A stretch of DNA of 64,000 nucleotides from Chloroflexota bacterium (GCA_029561345.1 JAKQJC010000034.1:124001-188000); one strand, 5' to 3'; positions 1 through 12,288 are shown, numbered from the stretch's first letter. Made by a program: numbers and translations. The notes: generated from the letters alone by a model not told the origin.

Positions 1-1
1 C

Positions 2-1204
2 AACCATATCCGGCTGAGCATCTGGATGGCGGGGGGAGCACAGGTGATTGGCTCGGCTGACGCTCAGGCAATGGAAGCGGCAGCGGTGATGACGGGCGGC
101 AGTTTTTTTGCTTTTTCAGGCAGCGAGCCCATTCCTGATCCCAGCAGCGCGTTTGACCCACTGGCAGGCGTGTACCTGGTGCATTACCGTTCAGGCATCA
201 TCACCAGCGGCAGCCACACGCTGACCCTGCGCATCGAAAAAGAAGGCGAGATGATGGTGGCCGGCCCGCTGGATTTCACCCTGAATGTGACGCCTCCCAA
301 TCCCATTTTCCTTTCACCTCCGCCGCAAATTACCCGCAGCGGCCAGGCGGATGAAGATGGCCAACCTCAGGCGCTGACGCCAGCCAGCCAGACCTTGAAG
401 ATGGTGGTGGAATTCCCCGACGCCCACCCGCGCGCGCTGCGCGCCAGCCGCCTTTTTGTGGATCAGAAGCTGGTGGTTGAGAATAAAAAAGCGCCTTTCG
501 ACTCCTTCACCTGGCCGCTGACGGCCTACAAGGAAGATGGGCGGCATATCCTGCGCCTGGAAGTGGAAGATGAGATGGGTCTGATGGGTTCCAGCAGCGA
601 ACTGCCGGTGAGCATCACCATCTCCCTGCAAATGCCCGAAGTTTTGCCGGAAGAACGGCGCAGCAATTTGTGGGGCATCACGGCAGCGGTGCTGGCGTTT
701 GCGGCGCTGGTCAGCGTGCTGGCGGTGGGGTGGACCATCCGCACCCGCTCAAAAAATAAAAAAGCAGCCACCGCGGATATGATGATGGACGAATCCTCTG
801 CTGACATTTTTTCTACGCGGGCGGCCCGGAGCTGGCCGAAAAAAGGTGCGCATGAACACAGCGAGGCGGCAATGATGGGATTGGAAGGTGCGCCGACCTT
901 CAATTTGGGTTTGAAAGAATCAACCTTCGGGAGAGATCCCACCCAGGCCACCTGCGTGGTGACGGCAACCGGGGTGGATGCCCTGCACTGCCGGTTGAGG
1001 CGCATGGATGACGGCAGCTACTGGCTTTATGATGAAAATTCGGTGGCAGGCACCTGGGTCAACTATGCGCCGCTGGGAAAAAACGGGTTGCAGCTGCACC
1101 ACGGGGACCGCGTGGCGATTGGTCAGGCTGCTTTCCGTTTTCGGTTGCAAAATCCACGGAATTTGCGTAGAATACAAGTTAAACCCTACAAGGATCGGTT
1201 ATGA
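2..1204 (+). CDS. VWA/FHA-domain membrane protein (5' end outside window)
   Basis: The frame is open to the left edge, so the N-terminus is missing; the ATG at 26 is internal. The first ~90 residues look like the end of a von Willebrand factor A domain followed by Ig-like beta-sandwich segments. A hydrophobic stretch near residues 217-238 (numbered from the internal ATG) is a single membrane span followed by a basic stop-transfer. Residues ~293-380 form a cytoplasmic FHA domain (FGRDP, LHCRL, GTWVNYAPL, GDRVAIG). FHA domains bind phosphothreonine. The stop overlaps the start of the PP2C phosphatase gene by 4 bp (ATGA), so the two are translationally coupled. Inference: a surface-sensing receptor that reads Ser/Thr phosphorylation, with a kinase possibly encoded further left. 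Confident on domains, not on ligand. Confidence 0.85.
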   Translation, partial: NHIRLSIWMAGGAQVIGSADAQAMEAAAVMTGGSFFAFSGSEPIPDPSSAFDPLAGVYLVHYRSGIITSGSHTLTLRIEKEGEMMVAGPLDFTLNVTPPNPIFLSPPPQITRSGQADEDGQPQALTPASQTLKMVVEFPDAHPRALRASRLFVDQKLVVENKKAPFDSFTWPLTAYKEDGRHILRLEVEDEMGLMGSSSELPVSITISLQMPEVLPEERRSNLWGITAAVLAFAALVSVLAVGWTIRTRSKNKKAATADMMMDESSADIFSTRAARSWPKKGAHEHSEAAMMGLEGAPTFNLGLKESTFGRDPTQATCVVTATGVDALHCRLRRMDDGSYWLYDENSVAGTWVNYAPLGKNGLQLHHGDRVAIGQAAFRFRLQNPRNLRRIQVKPYKDRL

Positions 1205-2562
1205 ATCCTTCAGATAAACCCCACCTTCTGACCGCCTCGGGAACCCACCCCGGCATGACGGGCAAAAACAACGAAGATTACTTTGGCATCTTCAGTTTCA
1301 CCACCCAGAATAATGGGCGGTCTTTGCCGGTGCTGCTGGCGATGGTCTGCGACGGCATCGGCGGTCACAACGCCGGTGAAGTGGCGGCAAAGCTGGCTGT
1401 GGATACCATCCGGGGATTGGTTTTGGAAAGCGACGGCTCAGATCCGCTGGGCACGATGACCCGGGCCATTCAGGAAGCCAGCCGGGATATCCATAATTTT
1501 GCCAGCGAAGATCCAGCTCGTCAGGGCATGGGTTCTACCTGCTCCTGTGCATGGATAGCCGGTGATCGTCTCTTCATTAATTATGCCGGCGACTCGCGAA
1601 TGTACCTGTTGCGCGGCGGGCGCATCCAGCAATTGACCAAAGATCATACCTGGGTGCAGGAAGCCGTGGATGCGGGTGTGCTGAACCGTGCGCAGGCCAA
1701 GAAGCACCCCAATGCGCATGTCATTCGCCGGCACCTGGGCGGAGAAGAACCGCCAGAAGTGGATGCGCGGCTGTATATCACGGGCAAGGAAAGCGATGAG
1801 CAGGCTCTGGCCAACCAGGGTTATCCGCTGATGCCGGGCGACCGCCTGTTGATGTGCAGCGACGGATTGACCGACCTGGTTGAAGATGATGAAATTGCGG
1901 CCGTTCTGCTGTCCATGCCGATGGCAGCTGCCATTGAGCAGTTGATTGGCATGGCCTGCCAGCGCGGCGGTCACGACAACATCACCATTGTGACGGCGCA
2001 GGTGCCGGGCGAACCGCCGCAGGTGCGCGGAGCAGCCCCAACCGGGCCGGTGCCGCCGGCGACCCAGGTACGTCCAACCGGACCGGTTCTCGCGAAAGGG
2101 CAGCCCAGAACCACCGGACCCATATCGCCGGGTGGTCAGACTGCGCGCGCGCCGGGCAGCCGGGTTTATCTATGGCTGGCGCTGACTGTGTTGATATTCC
2201 TGGCGTTAGCTGCCATCGCGGTCATTATCGGGATCACCGTTTTTGCCAACCCGCAGGTCACCTCCACCCCCACGCCGCGCCCAAGCGCTTCGCCCACGCA
2301 CATCCGTTTTGAAGAGACCCCACCGGCGGCCACTGTGCGGCCGCCAGTCACCCAGGCTCCTGGCATTGAACCTTCTGCGCCACCGGCAAATGACACCCCC
2401 ACGCTCACAGCCACATCCTGGCCTACGGATACGCCGCAGCCAACCATCACATCCACGCCAACCCCGCCGGGAACGCCGGTGCAGCCTGGAGTCACCCAGC
2501 ATACGGCCACAGTGACCCTCACCCCATTGGCACCGATGGGGGGCAGCACAACTTACCCATAG
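1201..2562 (+). CDS. PP2C-family Ser/Thr phosphatase with membrane anchor and Thr/Pro-rich tail
   Basis: Residues 1-~265 are a PPM/PP2C domain. The metal-binding motifs are visible: NNED at 23-26, DGIGG at 51-55, GDSRMY near 131, SDGLTD and the final DNIT. It would dephosphorylate phospho-Ser/Thr proteins using Mn/Mg. After the catalytic domain come a Pro/Gly-rich linker, one membrane helix at about residues 321-347, and an extracytoplasmic low-complexity tail rich in TPTP/TSTPTP. The catalytic domain therefore faces the cytoplasm. It is translationally coupled to the upstream FHA protein, a common receptor/phosphatase pairing in bacterial Hanks-kinase systems. The partner kinase is not in the window. 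Confidence 0.92.
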   Translation: MNPSDKPHLLTASGTHPGMTGKNNEDYFGIFSFTTQNNGRSLPVLLAMVCDGIGGHNAGEVAAKLAVDTIRGLVLESDGSDPLGTMTRAIQEASRDIHNFASEDPARQGMGSTCSCAWIAGDRLFINYAGDSRMYLLRGGRIQQLTKDHTWVQEAVDAGVLNRAQAKKHPNAHVIRRHLGGEEPPEVDARLYITGKESDEQALANQGYPLMPGDRLLMCSDGLTDLVEDDEIAAVLLSMPMAAAIEQLIGMACQRGGHDNITIVTAQVPGEPPQVRGAAPTGPVPPATQVRPTGPVLAKGQPRTTGPISPGGQTARAPGSRVYLWLALTVLIFLALAAIAVIIGITVFANPQVTSTPTPRPSASPTHIRFEETPPAATVRPPVTQAPGIEPSAPPANDTPTLTATSWPTDTPQPTITSTPTPPGTPVQPGVTQHTATVTLTPLAPMGGSTTYP

Positions 2563-2595
2563 GATACCGGTTTTTAACCTTCAAAGGTGCATTAA

Positions 2596-2632
2596 AACCC
2601 ACAACGCCTGCGTTAAGCAGGCGTTGTGGGTT
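2596..2632. terminator. Bidirectional intrinsic terminator
   Basis: A perfect 16-bp stem (2596-2611 with 2617-2632) with a 5-nt loop lies between the convergent PP2C and mreB-like genes. The A-run on its left gives a U-tract on the minus strand, and the trailing T's serve the plus strand weakly. Confidence 0.85.
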
Positions 2633-2652
2633 CTGTCGGCTGGCGCAAAGGG

Positions 2653-3663
2653 TCAGGATGAGGCCAGGCTGCGGCGCAGCACCGCGCGCATGGCCAGGGC
2701 TTTGGCGGCACCTTCAGCGGTGCAGGTGATGGGATTATCCACCAGGTAAGCGGGAATGCCAAGAGCGCGGGTGAGGTATTTATCAATCCCACGCAGCATG
2801 GAACTGCCGCCCACGATGGCCACGCCGCGGTCAATGATATCGGCGATCAACTCGGGCGGGGTTTTTTCAAGCACGCGTTTGACCGTGTTGACCACTTCGT
2901 TCAGCGGGTCTTCAAGGGCATCGGCAATTTCATCGGTGGTGAGGGTGGCCGGGCGGGGCAGGCCGTTAACCTGGTCCTGGCCCTGCACTTCGAGGGACTG
3001 CTGTTCGCCGCCGGGGATGGCGCTGCCGATTTTTATTTTGAGCTGTTCAGCGGTCGGCTGGCCAATGATCAGACCGTATTTCTTACGCACATAGGCGGCA
3101 ATGGCATCATCCATTTTAAGGCCGGCCGTGTGCGAAGTTTCGGCACAGACGATGCCGTTCATGGCCAGCACGGCGGCCTGGGTGGTGCCGCCTCCCAGGC
3201 AAATGATCATATTGCCTGAGGGGGTATTGATGGGCAGATCCACGCCGAGGGCGGCTGCCAGGGGCTGGTGGATCAGGTAAACCTCACTGGCGCCAGCGCC
3301 CAGGCCGGCTTCGTGCACGGCGCGGCTTTCCACGCTGGTCACGCCGTAGGGCATGGTGAGCATGATTTTTGGCCGGTTGAGGAAGAGCATGGGCGGGCTG
3401 ACCTTGCGGATCAGCTCTTTGAGCAGTTTTTCGGTGATTTCGTATTCAGCGATGACACCGTTCTGGAGAGGACGGATGACCTCAATGGATTCGGGAACGC
3501 GGCCCATCATATCGCGGGCAACCGTGCCCCATTCAACCATTTTTAATTCTTCGACCACAATGGCAACCACGGTGGGTTCCTGTACCAATATCTGGCGCGT
3601 ATCGGCAACGATGGTGTTGAGGGTGCCGAGGTCAATGCCCAGTTCGCGCGAAAAAAGCGGCAT
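2653..3663 (-). CDS. MreB-like actin-family protein, divergent
   Basis: 336 residues, the usual MreB length. The phosphate-1 motif GIDLGTLNT is at 9-17, and IVGGSSMLRGID resembles the adenosine motif IxGGGxxLxGLD. MreB filaments organise the peptidoglycan elongation machinery in rod-shaped cells. Oddity: the phosphate-2 motif, normally DIGGGTT, reads CLGGGTT, so the aspartate implicated in Mg/ATP hydrolysis is absent. It is the last gene of the M42-atpAGDC operon, 20 bp after atpC, with an AAGGAG ribosome site. Inference: an MreB paralogue that may bind nucleotide without normal hydrolysis. A second, canonical mreB elsewhere would be expected if the cells are rods or filaments. Confidence 0.85.
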   Translation of the reverse strand: MPLFSRELGIDLGTLNTIVADTRQILVQEPTVVAIVVEELKMVEWGTVARDMMGRVPESIEVIRPLQNGVIAEYEITEKLLKELIRKVSPPMLFLNRPKIMLTMPYGVTSVESRAVHEAGLGAGASEVYLIHQPLAAALGVDLPINTPSGNMIICLGGGTTQAAVLAMNGIVCAETSHTAGLKMDDAIAAYVRKKYGLIIGQPTAEQLKIKIGSAIPGGEQQSLEVQGQDQVNGLPRPATLTTDEIADALEDPLNEVVNTVKRVLEKTPPELIADIIDRGVAIVGGSSMLRGIDKYLTRALGIPAYLVDNPITCTAEGAAKALAMRAVLRRSLASS

Positions 3664-3683
3664 AAAAGATACTCCTTGAGGGG

Positions 3684-4106
3684 TTAATGCCCTTTGCGCT
3701 GCCGGTAGCGCCGGACAGCATCAATGCGCAGGTTGGACCGGCGCAGGGCAGATTGCAGATTGAGGAAGGCGTCGCTGTCTCGAGGAATGTCTTTGCTGAG
3801 CAGCTCTTCAGCACGGCGGCGGGCCGATTCAGCCCGTTCCACATCAATTTCAGCCACATTTTCAGCGGCATCGGCCAGAATTGTGACCTGATCGGGCTGC
3901 ACTTCGGCCACCCCACCGGCCACGGTAAAAATTTGCTCTTCGCCTTTCGAGCGGATGGTAATCAGACCGTACTGCAGGGTGGTGAGCAGGGGAGAATGAT
4001 TGGGCAAAATGCCCATTACCCCGGCTGAGCCCGGCAGGACGATGATATCAGCTTCGCCTTTGAAGACCTGACGGTCTTGTGAGACAATTTCACACCGGAT
4101 TGGCAT
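3684..4106 (-). CDS. atpC: ATP synthase epsilon subunit
   Basis: 140 residues. The N-terminal beta-sandwich has the family signature GSAGVMGILPNHSPLLT near residue 27-43, followed by a two-helix C-terminal domain rich in Arg/Glu. This central-stalk subunit connects gamma to the c-ring and in many bacteria restrains ATP hydrolysis. It follows atpD by 41 bp in the same operon. Confidence 0.95.
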   Translation of the reverse strand: MPIRCEIVSQDRQVFKGEADIIVLPGSAGVMGILPNHSPLLTTLQYGLITIRSKGEEQIFTVAGGVAEVQPDQVTILADAAENVAEIDVERAESARRRAEELLSKDIPRDSDAFLNLQSALRRSNLRIDAVRRYRQRKGH

Positions 4107-4147
4107 AAGGGCAAATCCTTTCCTCTGTGTGGGTGAGGCTGGCTGGG

Positions 4148-5572
<1,425 letters not shown>

Positions 5573-6475
5573 CTAGCCTTGCCGGGTGGCTTTGGCAAGG
5601 GCTTCTGCACCGCCAGCGATATCCAGCATATCATTGGTAATGGCCTGTTGGCGGGCCTTGTTATAATCGAGCTGCAAGCCGCTGAGCAAATCCATGGCGT
5701 TGTCGGTGGCATGTCGCATGGCCACCATGCGCGCGGCATGTTCAGAGGCGAGGGATTCGAGAATATCCTGATAAACCTGAACACCGGTGAAGCGCAGGAT
5801 GATCTGATTCAGGATTTCGTTTTGATCGGGTTCATAGGTGAACACCGAATGGGTGGTGTGGGTCACATTGTGTGCGGTGAGTTTGCCCTCGTTGTGAGAG
5901 ATCTCCAGCGGCAGCAGTTTGCGGATGACCGGTTCCTGCACCACCATGCTTTTAAAATTGGTATAAGCCAGGTAGACCTGGTCGGCCCGGCCTGAAGTGA
6001 ATTCCTCTATTGCCATGCGGCCGATGGGGGAAACATCCATAAAGGAAGGCATGGCTGGCAGGCTGCTGAATTCGGCAATGACCTTCTTGCGCCGGCGGAG
6101 AAGCATATCGCGGCCTTTGCGCCCGACCGTGATATATTCCACCGGGCAGGGAAAGTCGTTGAACTGCTGGAGGGTGGCGCGGACAATATTCATATTGTAA
6201 GCGCCAGCCAGGCCGCGGTCGCCGCTGACCAGAATGACCAGCACCGATTTGATTTCTTCCCGTTCGTTCAGCAGGGGGTGCAGGCTTTCGTGGCCAGGTT
6301 GACGGGCCAGGTGAAGCAGCACTTTCCATGATTTTTCAGCGTAGGGCCGTGAGGCCATGACGGCTTGTATGACACGGCGCACTTTGCTGGCTGAAACCGT
6401 CTCAAGTGCTTTGGTCACCTGGGAGATATTTTTGACGCTCCGGATGCGGAGCCGCATTTCACGGGCTGATGGCAT
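5573..6475 (-). CDS. atpG: ATP synthase F1 gamma subunit
   Basis: 300 residues. The N-terminus (PSAREMRLRIRSVKNISQVTKALETVSASK) matches the long coiled-coil helix of gamma, seen here as IRSVKNISQVTKALE. The C-terminal helix carries the conserved MVAMRHATDNAMDL segment and a YNKARQQAITNDM ending typical of gamma. It is the rotating shaft inside the alpha3beta3 ring, encoded between atpA and atpD as in other bacteria. Confidence 0.97.
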   Translation of the reverse strand: MPSAREMRLRIRSVKNISQVTKALETVSASKVRRVIQAVMASRPYAEKSWKVLLHLARQPGHESLHPLLNEREEIKSVLVILVSGDRGLAGAYNMNIVRATLQQFNDFPCPVEYITVGRKGRDMLLRRRKKVIAEFSSLPAMPSFMDVSPIGRMAIEEFTSGRADQVYLAYTNFKSMVVQEPVIRKLLPLEISHNEGKLTAHNVTHTTHSVFTYEPDQNEILNQIILRFTGVQVYQDILESLASEHAARMVAMRHATDNAMDLLSGLQLDYNKARQQAITNDMLDIAGGAEALAKATRQG

Positions 6476-6492
6476 GGGTCGCCTGCCTCAGT

Positions 6493-8157
<1,665 letters not shown>

Positions 8158-8168
8158 GCGGCCTCCGG

Positions 8169-9239
8169 TTAAGCGGTAAATTCGGCCACCTTGCTGGCAT
8201 CCAGACGGGTAAGGATGGCAACCAGCAGGCGGACAGCATTGTCATAATCACTGCGGTGGATGATGGAACTGTGGGAATGGATATGGCGCGCCGGCACCCC
8301 GATGACGACGGTGGGGACGCCGGTTTTGTACAGGTGAATGACAGAGCCATCGGTGGCGCCGCCCTCAATGGCAGAGAGTTGAATGGGGATGGATAGTTCA
8401 GCGGCTGCATCCACCACCATATCGCGCAGCTTCAGGTTGGGGATCATGCGGGCATCATAAATCAAAACGGTGGGACCCTGGCCCAGCTTGTTGGCGCATT
8501 CTTCAGGGTTGACGCCCGGCACATCGCCGGCAATGTCTGATTCCAGAATGATGGCAACATCGGGGTTCACCACTTCAACAGCGGTGGTGGCGCCGCGCAC
8601 GCCCACTTCTTCCATCACGGTGGCGGCGCCAAAAATGGTGTTGGGGTGCTCCTTGGTTTGCAGCTCTTGCAGCACTGAAATGATCATGGCCACACCGACA
8701 CGGTCATCAAAGGCTTTTGAGAGATAGGTTTTACCGCTGGCCATGATGTTAAAATCGGCGTGGGGAACAATGGGGTCTCCAGCGCGCACACCGGCAGCGG
8801 TCACTTCATCGAGAGAGGTGGCTCCGATATCAATATACATTTCTTTGCGGGTGATCACTTTGGCCCGTTCTTCGGATGAGAGCAGGTGCGGCGGTTTGAC
8901 GCCAATCACACCGATCACATCGCCCAGCCGGGTTTTAATGATGACACGCTGGCCGAGAAGGGTTTGGTCGAACCAGCCGCCCAGAGGCAGGAACTTAATG
9001 TAGCCTTCTTTGGTGATGTGCTTGACCATGAAGCCAATTTCATCCATATGGCCGGCCAGCATCACACGGGGGGCGGGAGCGCTGCCTGTTTTGCAGCAGA
9101 TGACGCTGCCAATTTTATCCTGCGACAGTTCGCCAAGGGGGGCAAAATAGTCGCGCACCAGGCTGCGAACAGGGGTTTCATAGCCGGGAACGCCGTGCGC
9201 TTCGGTTATTTCCTTCAAGAGCTTTTCGATTTCGTCCAT
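8169..9239 (-). CDS. M42-family metalloaminopeptidase
   Basis: 356 residues. Binuclear-metal ligands and catalytic residues of the M42 (glutamyl aminopeptidase/PepA-like tetrahedral peptidase) family are visible: GHMDE near 67, [24 protein letters not shown] and HSHSSIIH near the C-terminus. It would trim peptides in the cytoplasm; members are often annotated as endoglucanase M by old error. It is the first gene of the operon that continues into atpAGDC-mreB, separated from atpA by 11 bp. The link to the ATPase is probably only shared expression. Confidence 0.93.
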   Translation of the reverse strand: MDEIEKLLKEITEAHGVPGYETPVRSLVRDYFAPLGELSQDKIGSVICCKTGSAPAPRVMLAGHMDEIGFMVKHITKEGYIKFLPLGGWFDQTLLGQRVIIKTRLGDVIGVIGVKPPHLLSSEERAKVITRKEMYIDIGATSLDEVTAAGVRAGDPIVPHADFNIMASGKTYLSKAFDDRVGVAMIISVLQELQTKEHPNTIFGAATVMEEVGVRGATTAVEVVNPDVAIILESDIAGDVPGVNPEECANKLGQGPTVLIYDARMIPNLKLRDMVVDAAAELSIPIQLSAIEGGATDGSVIHLYKTGVPTVVIGVPARHIHSHSSIIHRSDYDNAVRLLVAILTRLDASKVAEFTA

Positions 9240-9301
9240 GAGCCATCCCTTCTATATGAAATAGAAAACTCGCCCAGTGGGTGGGCTGCATCATTGGTTA
9301 A

Positions 9302-9330
9302 ATCATACTAGAAAGCCGTTTTATTGTCCA
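9302..9330 (-). promoter_or_regulatory. Sigma-70-type promoter of the M42-atpAGDC-mreB operon
   Basis: Read on the minus strand: TGGACA (9325-9330), a 17-bp spacer, TATGAT (9302-9307). Transcription would start near 9295, giving a leader of about 55 nt that includes a small GC hairpin (GCCC/GGGC). This is the only good promoter before the operon. Confidence 0.6.
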
Positions 9331-9366
9331 GTTATACCCGGCCTTTTCAGGGTGATGTTACTCACC

Positions 9367-9397
9367 AAAAAAAATTGCTTCAGGTGATCGAAGGAGG
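9367..9397 (-). terminator. Possible weak terminator after ruvA
   Basis: On the minus strand a short stem (CTTC/GAAG) is followed within four bases by eight U's (the A-run at 9367-9374). The stem is too short to be certain, but it lies downstream of the ruvA stop. Confidence 0.35.
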
Positions 9398-9430
9398 CGC
9401 GCGCAGTGCCTCGCGGCGAGGGAAAAATGA

Positions 9431-10006
9431 TCAGCGGAAATATTGCAGGGCCAGGCGCAGGCGGGCTTCCACATCTTGGGGTGCATCGTGAGGAATGGCC
9501 TGAATGGCGGTTTGCGCCTCAACCACGCTGTAACCGAGGCCGGTGAGGGCATCGAGCACTTCCGTGTCGAGGTTGGTGATGACCGCCGGCAGGCCGGTGA
9601 CTTCGGTGTCCTGGATTTTACCCTGCAATTGCAGCAGGATTTTTTGCCCGGTTTTTTTGCCTACCCCAGGCACTTTTGCAAACAAGTCTGCCTGCTCGCT
9701 GACCACGGCGCGGCGGATGGCATCGGGTGTGAGGACCGAGAGGGTGGCCAGGGCAGTGCGGGGGCCGACTCCGTTGACGCCGAGGAGCAGCACAAAAAAT
9801 TCGCGTTCTTCGGCAGTATCAAAGCCGTAAAGGCTGAGGGCGTCTTCACGCACCACCAGGTAGGTGTGGAGGCTGATGGTTTCACCGGCCTTGACCCGGG
9901 CGCGCAGCGGCGCGGGCACGCTGACCAGCAGGCCTACCCCTCCCACGCGTACCACCAGCCCGGCGGAACTGATTTCGGTGATTTCCCCAAACAGCGAAGC
10001 GATCAT
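9431..10006 (-). CDS. ruvA: Holliday junction DNA helicase subunit RuvA
   Basis: 191 residues. An N-terminal OB fold (MIASLFGEITEIS) is followed by two helix-hairpin-helix motifs (GVNGVGPRTA near 84 and VPGVGKKTGQKIL near 117) and a C-terminal RuvB-binding domain. It binds four-way junctions and loads the RuvB branch-migration motor. Its start overlaps the stop of the methyltransferase gene by 4 bp (ATGA). ruvC is two genes upstream; ruvB is absent from the window. Confidence 0.96.
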   Translation of the reverse strand: MIASLFGEITEISSAGLVVRVGGVGLLVSVPAPLRARVKAGETISLHTYLVVREDALSLYGFDTAEEREFFVLLLGVNGVGPRTALATLSVLTPDAIRRAVVSEQADLFAKVPGVGKKTGQKILLQLQGKIQDTEVTGLPAVITNLDTEVLDALTGLGYSVVEAQTAIQAIPHDAPQDVEARLRLALQYFR

Positions 10007-10809
10007 AATCGTTTCTCCTTATCGCGGCGGTGATTGTAAATCTCATAAAGTACAACAGCCGTGGCCACGGCCAGATTGAGCGAATCACTGCGTCCGGTCA
10101 TGGGAATGCGCAGAACAGCATCGCACAGGGCCAGGTGCTGCGGCAGCAGTCCCTGGCGTTCGCTGCCCATCAATACAATGCAGGGATCGGGATAAACAAA
10201 GGTGTGATAATCCTGGTCGGACCCGCCAGAAGTTCCCAGCAGGGGCAGGGCCACCTGTTTTTTCCAGGCAGAAAACTCGGCAAAACTGGTTTTAATCAAT
10301 TTTTGCGAGAACAGGGCGCCCATGCTGGCGCGGGCAGCCGATGGATCGTAGGGGTCGGTGCATTGATCGAGCAAAATGACGCCCTGCGCGCCGACGGCAT
10401 CGCTGGTGCGCAGGATGGTGCCCAGGTTGCCGGGGTCGGCCACGGAATCGAGGGCGATCCACAGCTGGCCGTGAGCCGGACGGGTTTTGGGCAGGCTGGC
10501 CCAGCGCTGGCGGGCCACAGCGCCAATGCCCTGGGGACCATCTTTGAGGGCAAAGCTGTTGAAGGTATCGGCGCTCACTTCCAGCACCGGCACGCCCTGG
10601 GTTTGTTGCAGATTGGCCAATTCCTGGCCGTAAGAGCTGACGAGCAAATCGGGCGCCACCACCAGGTATTCCATTTGAATACCCTGTTCAAAGGCTTCAC
10701 CGACAATGCGCAGACCCTCCATATAAAACAGGCCGGTTTCACTGCGTGTTTTGCGGTCGCGCAGTTTGCGAATTTGCTTGATTTTTGGGTTGGCAGGACT
10801 GGTTAACAT
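10003..10809 (-). CDS. TrmH/SpoU-family RNA 2'-O-methyltransferase
   Basis: 268 residues from the chosen ATG at 10809, which lies 4 bp after the ruvC stop; upstream ATGs would overlap ruvC. The N-terminal L30e-like substrate-binding domain (NPKIKQIRKLRDRKTRSETG) precedes a SPOUT knot domain with NLGTILRTSDAVG, VLMGSERQGL and IPMTGRSDSLNLAVA, the three signature motifs. It probably methylates a ribose in rRNA, as in RlmB or TsnR, but the target base cannot be told from sequence. It is cotranscribed with yebC, ruvC and ruvA. Confidence 0.93.
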   Translation of the reverse strand: MLTSPANPKIKQIRKLRDRKTRSETGLFYMEGLRIVGEAFEQGIQMEYLVVAPDLLVSSYGQELANLQQTQGVPVLEVSADTFNSFALKDGPQGIGAVARQRWASLPKTRPAHGQLWIALDSVADPGNLGTILRTSDAVGAQGVILLDQCTDPYDPSAARASMGALFSQKLIKTSFAEFSAWKKQVALPLLGTSGGSDQDYHTFVYPDPCIVLMGSERQGLLPQHLALCDAVLRIPMTGRSDSLNLAVATAVVLYEIYNHRRDKEKRL

Positions 10810-10813
10810 GGCA

Positions 10814-11302
10814 TCAGGTGAGGGAGCGAAAACGGAGGCTGTTGAGATGGCAAAAGGCAATCGCCAGAGCATCGGCAGCATCATCGGGGCGGGGGATATC
10901 TTCGAGGTTGAGAAGGGCTTTCATCATCATCTGCACCTGCTTCTTTTCGGCGTTGCCATAACCCACGGCTGCCTGCTTCACTTCCAGCGGGGTGTATTCA
11001 AACACGCTGATACCTGCCTCGGCCAGGGCCAGCAGCACCACGCCGCGGGCCTGTCCCACGGCGATGGCCGTGGTGACATTGCGATGAAAAAACAACTTCT
11101 CCACCGCGCTGCTGGCAGGGCGGTGGAGAAGGATGATTTGCTTCAATTCCTGATAAATCAGGACCAGCCGTTCAGGCATAGGCAAGCCAGCTGGCGTGGT
11201 GATGACGCCGTAGGCGACTGCTTCAGGTTGGCCGGAAGCGTTTTCCCGCACCAATCCATAGCCTGTGGTGGCTGTGCCGGGGTCAATCCCCAGAATGGTC
11301 AT
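10814..11302 (-). CDS. ruvC: Holliday junction endonuclease RuvC
   Basis: 162 residues. The RNase H-like fold starts with ILGIDPGTATTGYG, containing the first catalytic Asp (D7). AVEKLFFHRN carries the conserved Glu, and the C-terminal RPDDAADALAIAFCH supplies the last acidic pair. It resolves junctions produced with RuvAB. It starts 2 bp after the yebC stop. Confidence 0.96.
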   Translation of the reverse strand: MTILGIDPGTATTGYGLVRENASGQPEAVAYGVITTPAGLPMPERLVLIYQELKQIILLHRPASSAVEKLFFHRNVTTAIAVGQARGVVLLALAEAGISVFEYTPLEVKQAAVGYGNAEKKQVQMMMKALLNLEDIPRPDDAADALAIAFCHLNSLRFRSLT

Positions 11303-11304
11303 AT

Positions 11305-12060
11305 CTATTCTGATTCGAGGGCAGCCATGGCCTCTTCAGAGATCTTGAGGTTCGAGTAGACGTTCTGCACGTCGTCAAACTCTTCGAGGGCTTCAATGAC
11401 TTTTAGAACCTGCATGGTCTTTTCTACATCGAGTTCGACTTCCATGTTGGGGAACATGCGCAAGCCAGCTTCATCGGGGTGAATTTTGGCATTGTGTAGG
11501 GCGGTGCTGATCTTCTTGAAGGATTCGACCGGAGCGAAAATTTCGATTTCGCCGTCTTCTTCGACGATGTTATCAGCACCAGCTTCAACAGCCAATTCGA
11601 AAACCTTGTCGAAATCAAGGCCCTTGGAAGGGAAGGAGAAATAAGCATTGCGGGTGAACTGCCAGGCCACCGAGCCGCTTTCGGCCATGCTGCCGCCGCT
11701 GCGGGAGAGGATGTGGCGGATTTCTGCCACGGTGCGGTTGCGGTTTTCAGTAACGCATTCGATGATCAGGGCGATACCATTGCTGGCGTAACCTTCATAG
11801 GTGTTTTCTTCAAGAACGACCCCGTCTTTGCTTTCGCCAGTGCCGCGTTTGATGGCGCGTTCAATGCCGTCTTTGGGCATGTTCTGAGCGCGTGCACGCT
11901 CGATGGCCAGTTGCAAACCGACATTGTTATCGGGGTCACCGCCGCCCTCGCGGGCTGCAAGAACAATTTCGCGGGCCAGGCGAGTGAAGACCTGACCTTT
12001 CTTGGCATCGGCAGCGCCTTTTTTGCGCTTAATCGTAGCCCAATGTGAATGTCCAGACAT
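11305..12060 (-). CDS. yebC: YebC/PmpR-family protein
   Basis: 251 residues with the classic start MSGHSHWATIKRKKGAADAKK and the three-domain YebC layout. Family members act as translation factors that relieve ribosome stalling and have also been described as transcription regulators. It heads the yebC-ruvC-trmH-ruvA operon, a gene order common in bacteria. Confidence 0.96.
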   Translation of the reverse strand: MSGHSHWATIKRKKGAADAKKGQVFTRLAREIVLAAREGGGDPDNNVGLQLAIERARAQNMPKDGIERAIKRGTGESKDGVVLEENTYEGYASNGIALIIECVTENRNRTVAEIRHILSRSGGSMAESGSVAWQFTRNAYFSFPSKGLDFDKVFELAVEAGADNIVEEDGEIEIFAPVESFKKISTALHNAKIHPDEAGLRMFPNMEVELDVEKTMQVLKVIEALEEFDDVQNVYSNLKISEEAMAALESE

Positions 12061-12109
12061 ACTTTTACTCCTGAAAACACCTTAGAGTGTAGAATTGAAA
12101 TTTTGCAAG

Positions 12110-12115
12110 ATTATA
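12110..12115 (-). promoter_or_regulatory. Extended -10 element upstream of yebC
   Basis: On the minus strand TGGTATAAT gives a consensus -10 with the TGn extension. No clear -35 is seen. The leader before the yebC ATG would be about 45 nt and contains an AGGAG ribosome site. Confidence 0.5.
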
Positions 12116-12288
12116 CCATGTAACTAAAAAAAGAATGGTGTTTTTACGGAAAACCGCTCCTGCCCCTCAAATATATCATATTTTTACCCACTGCGTCCAT
12201 TTATTTCGCCCATCAAATATAACCCGGAAATGAATCCAGATGGGGGCATTTCATAGCAGCATTAACAGGGACAGGTTTTTTTTAAAGA

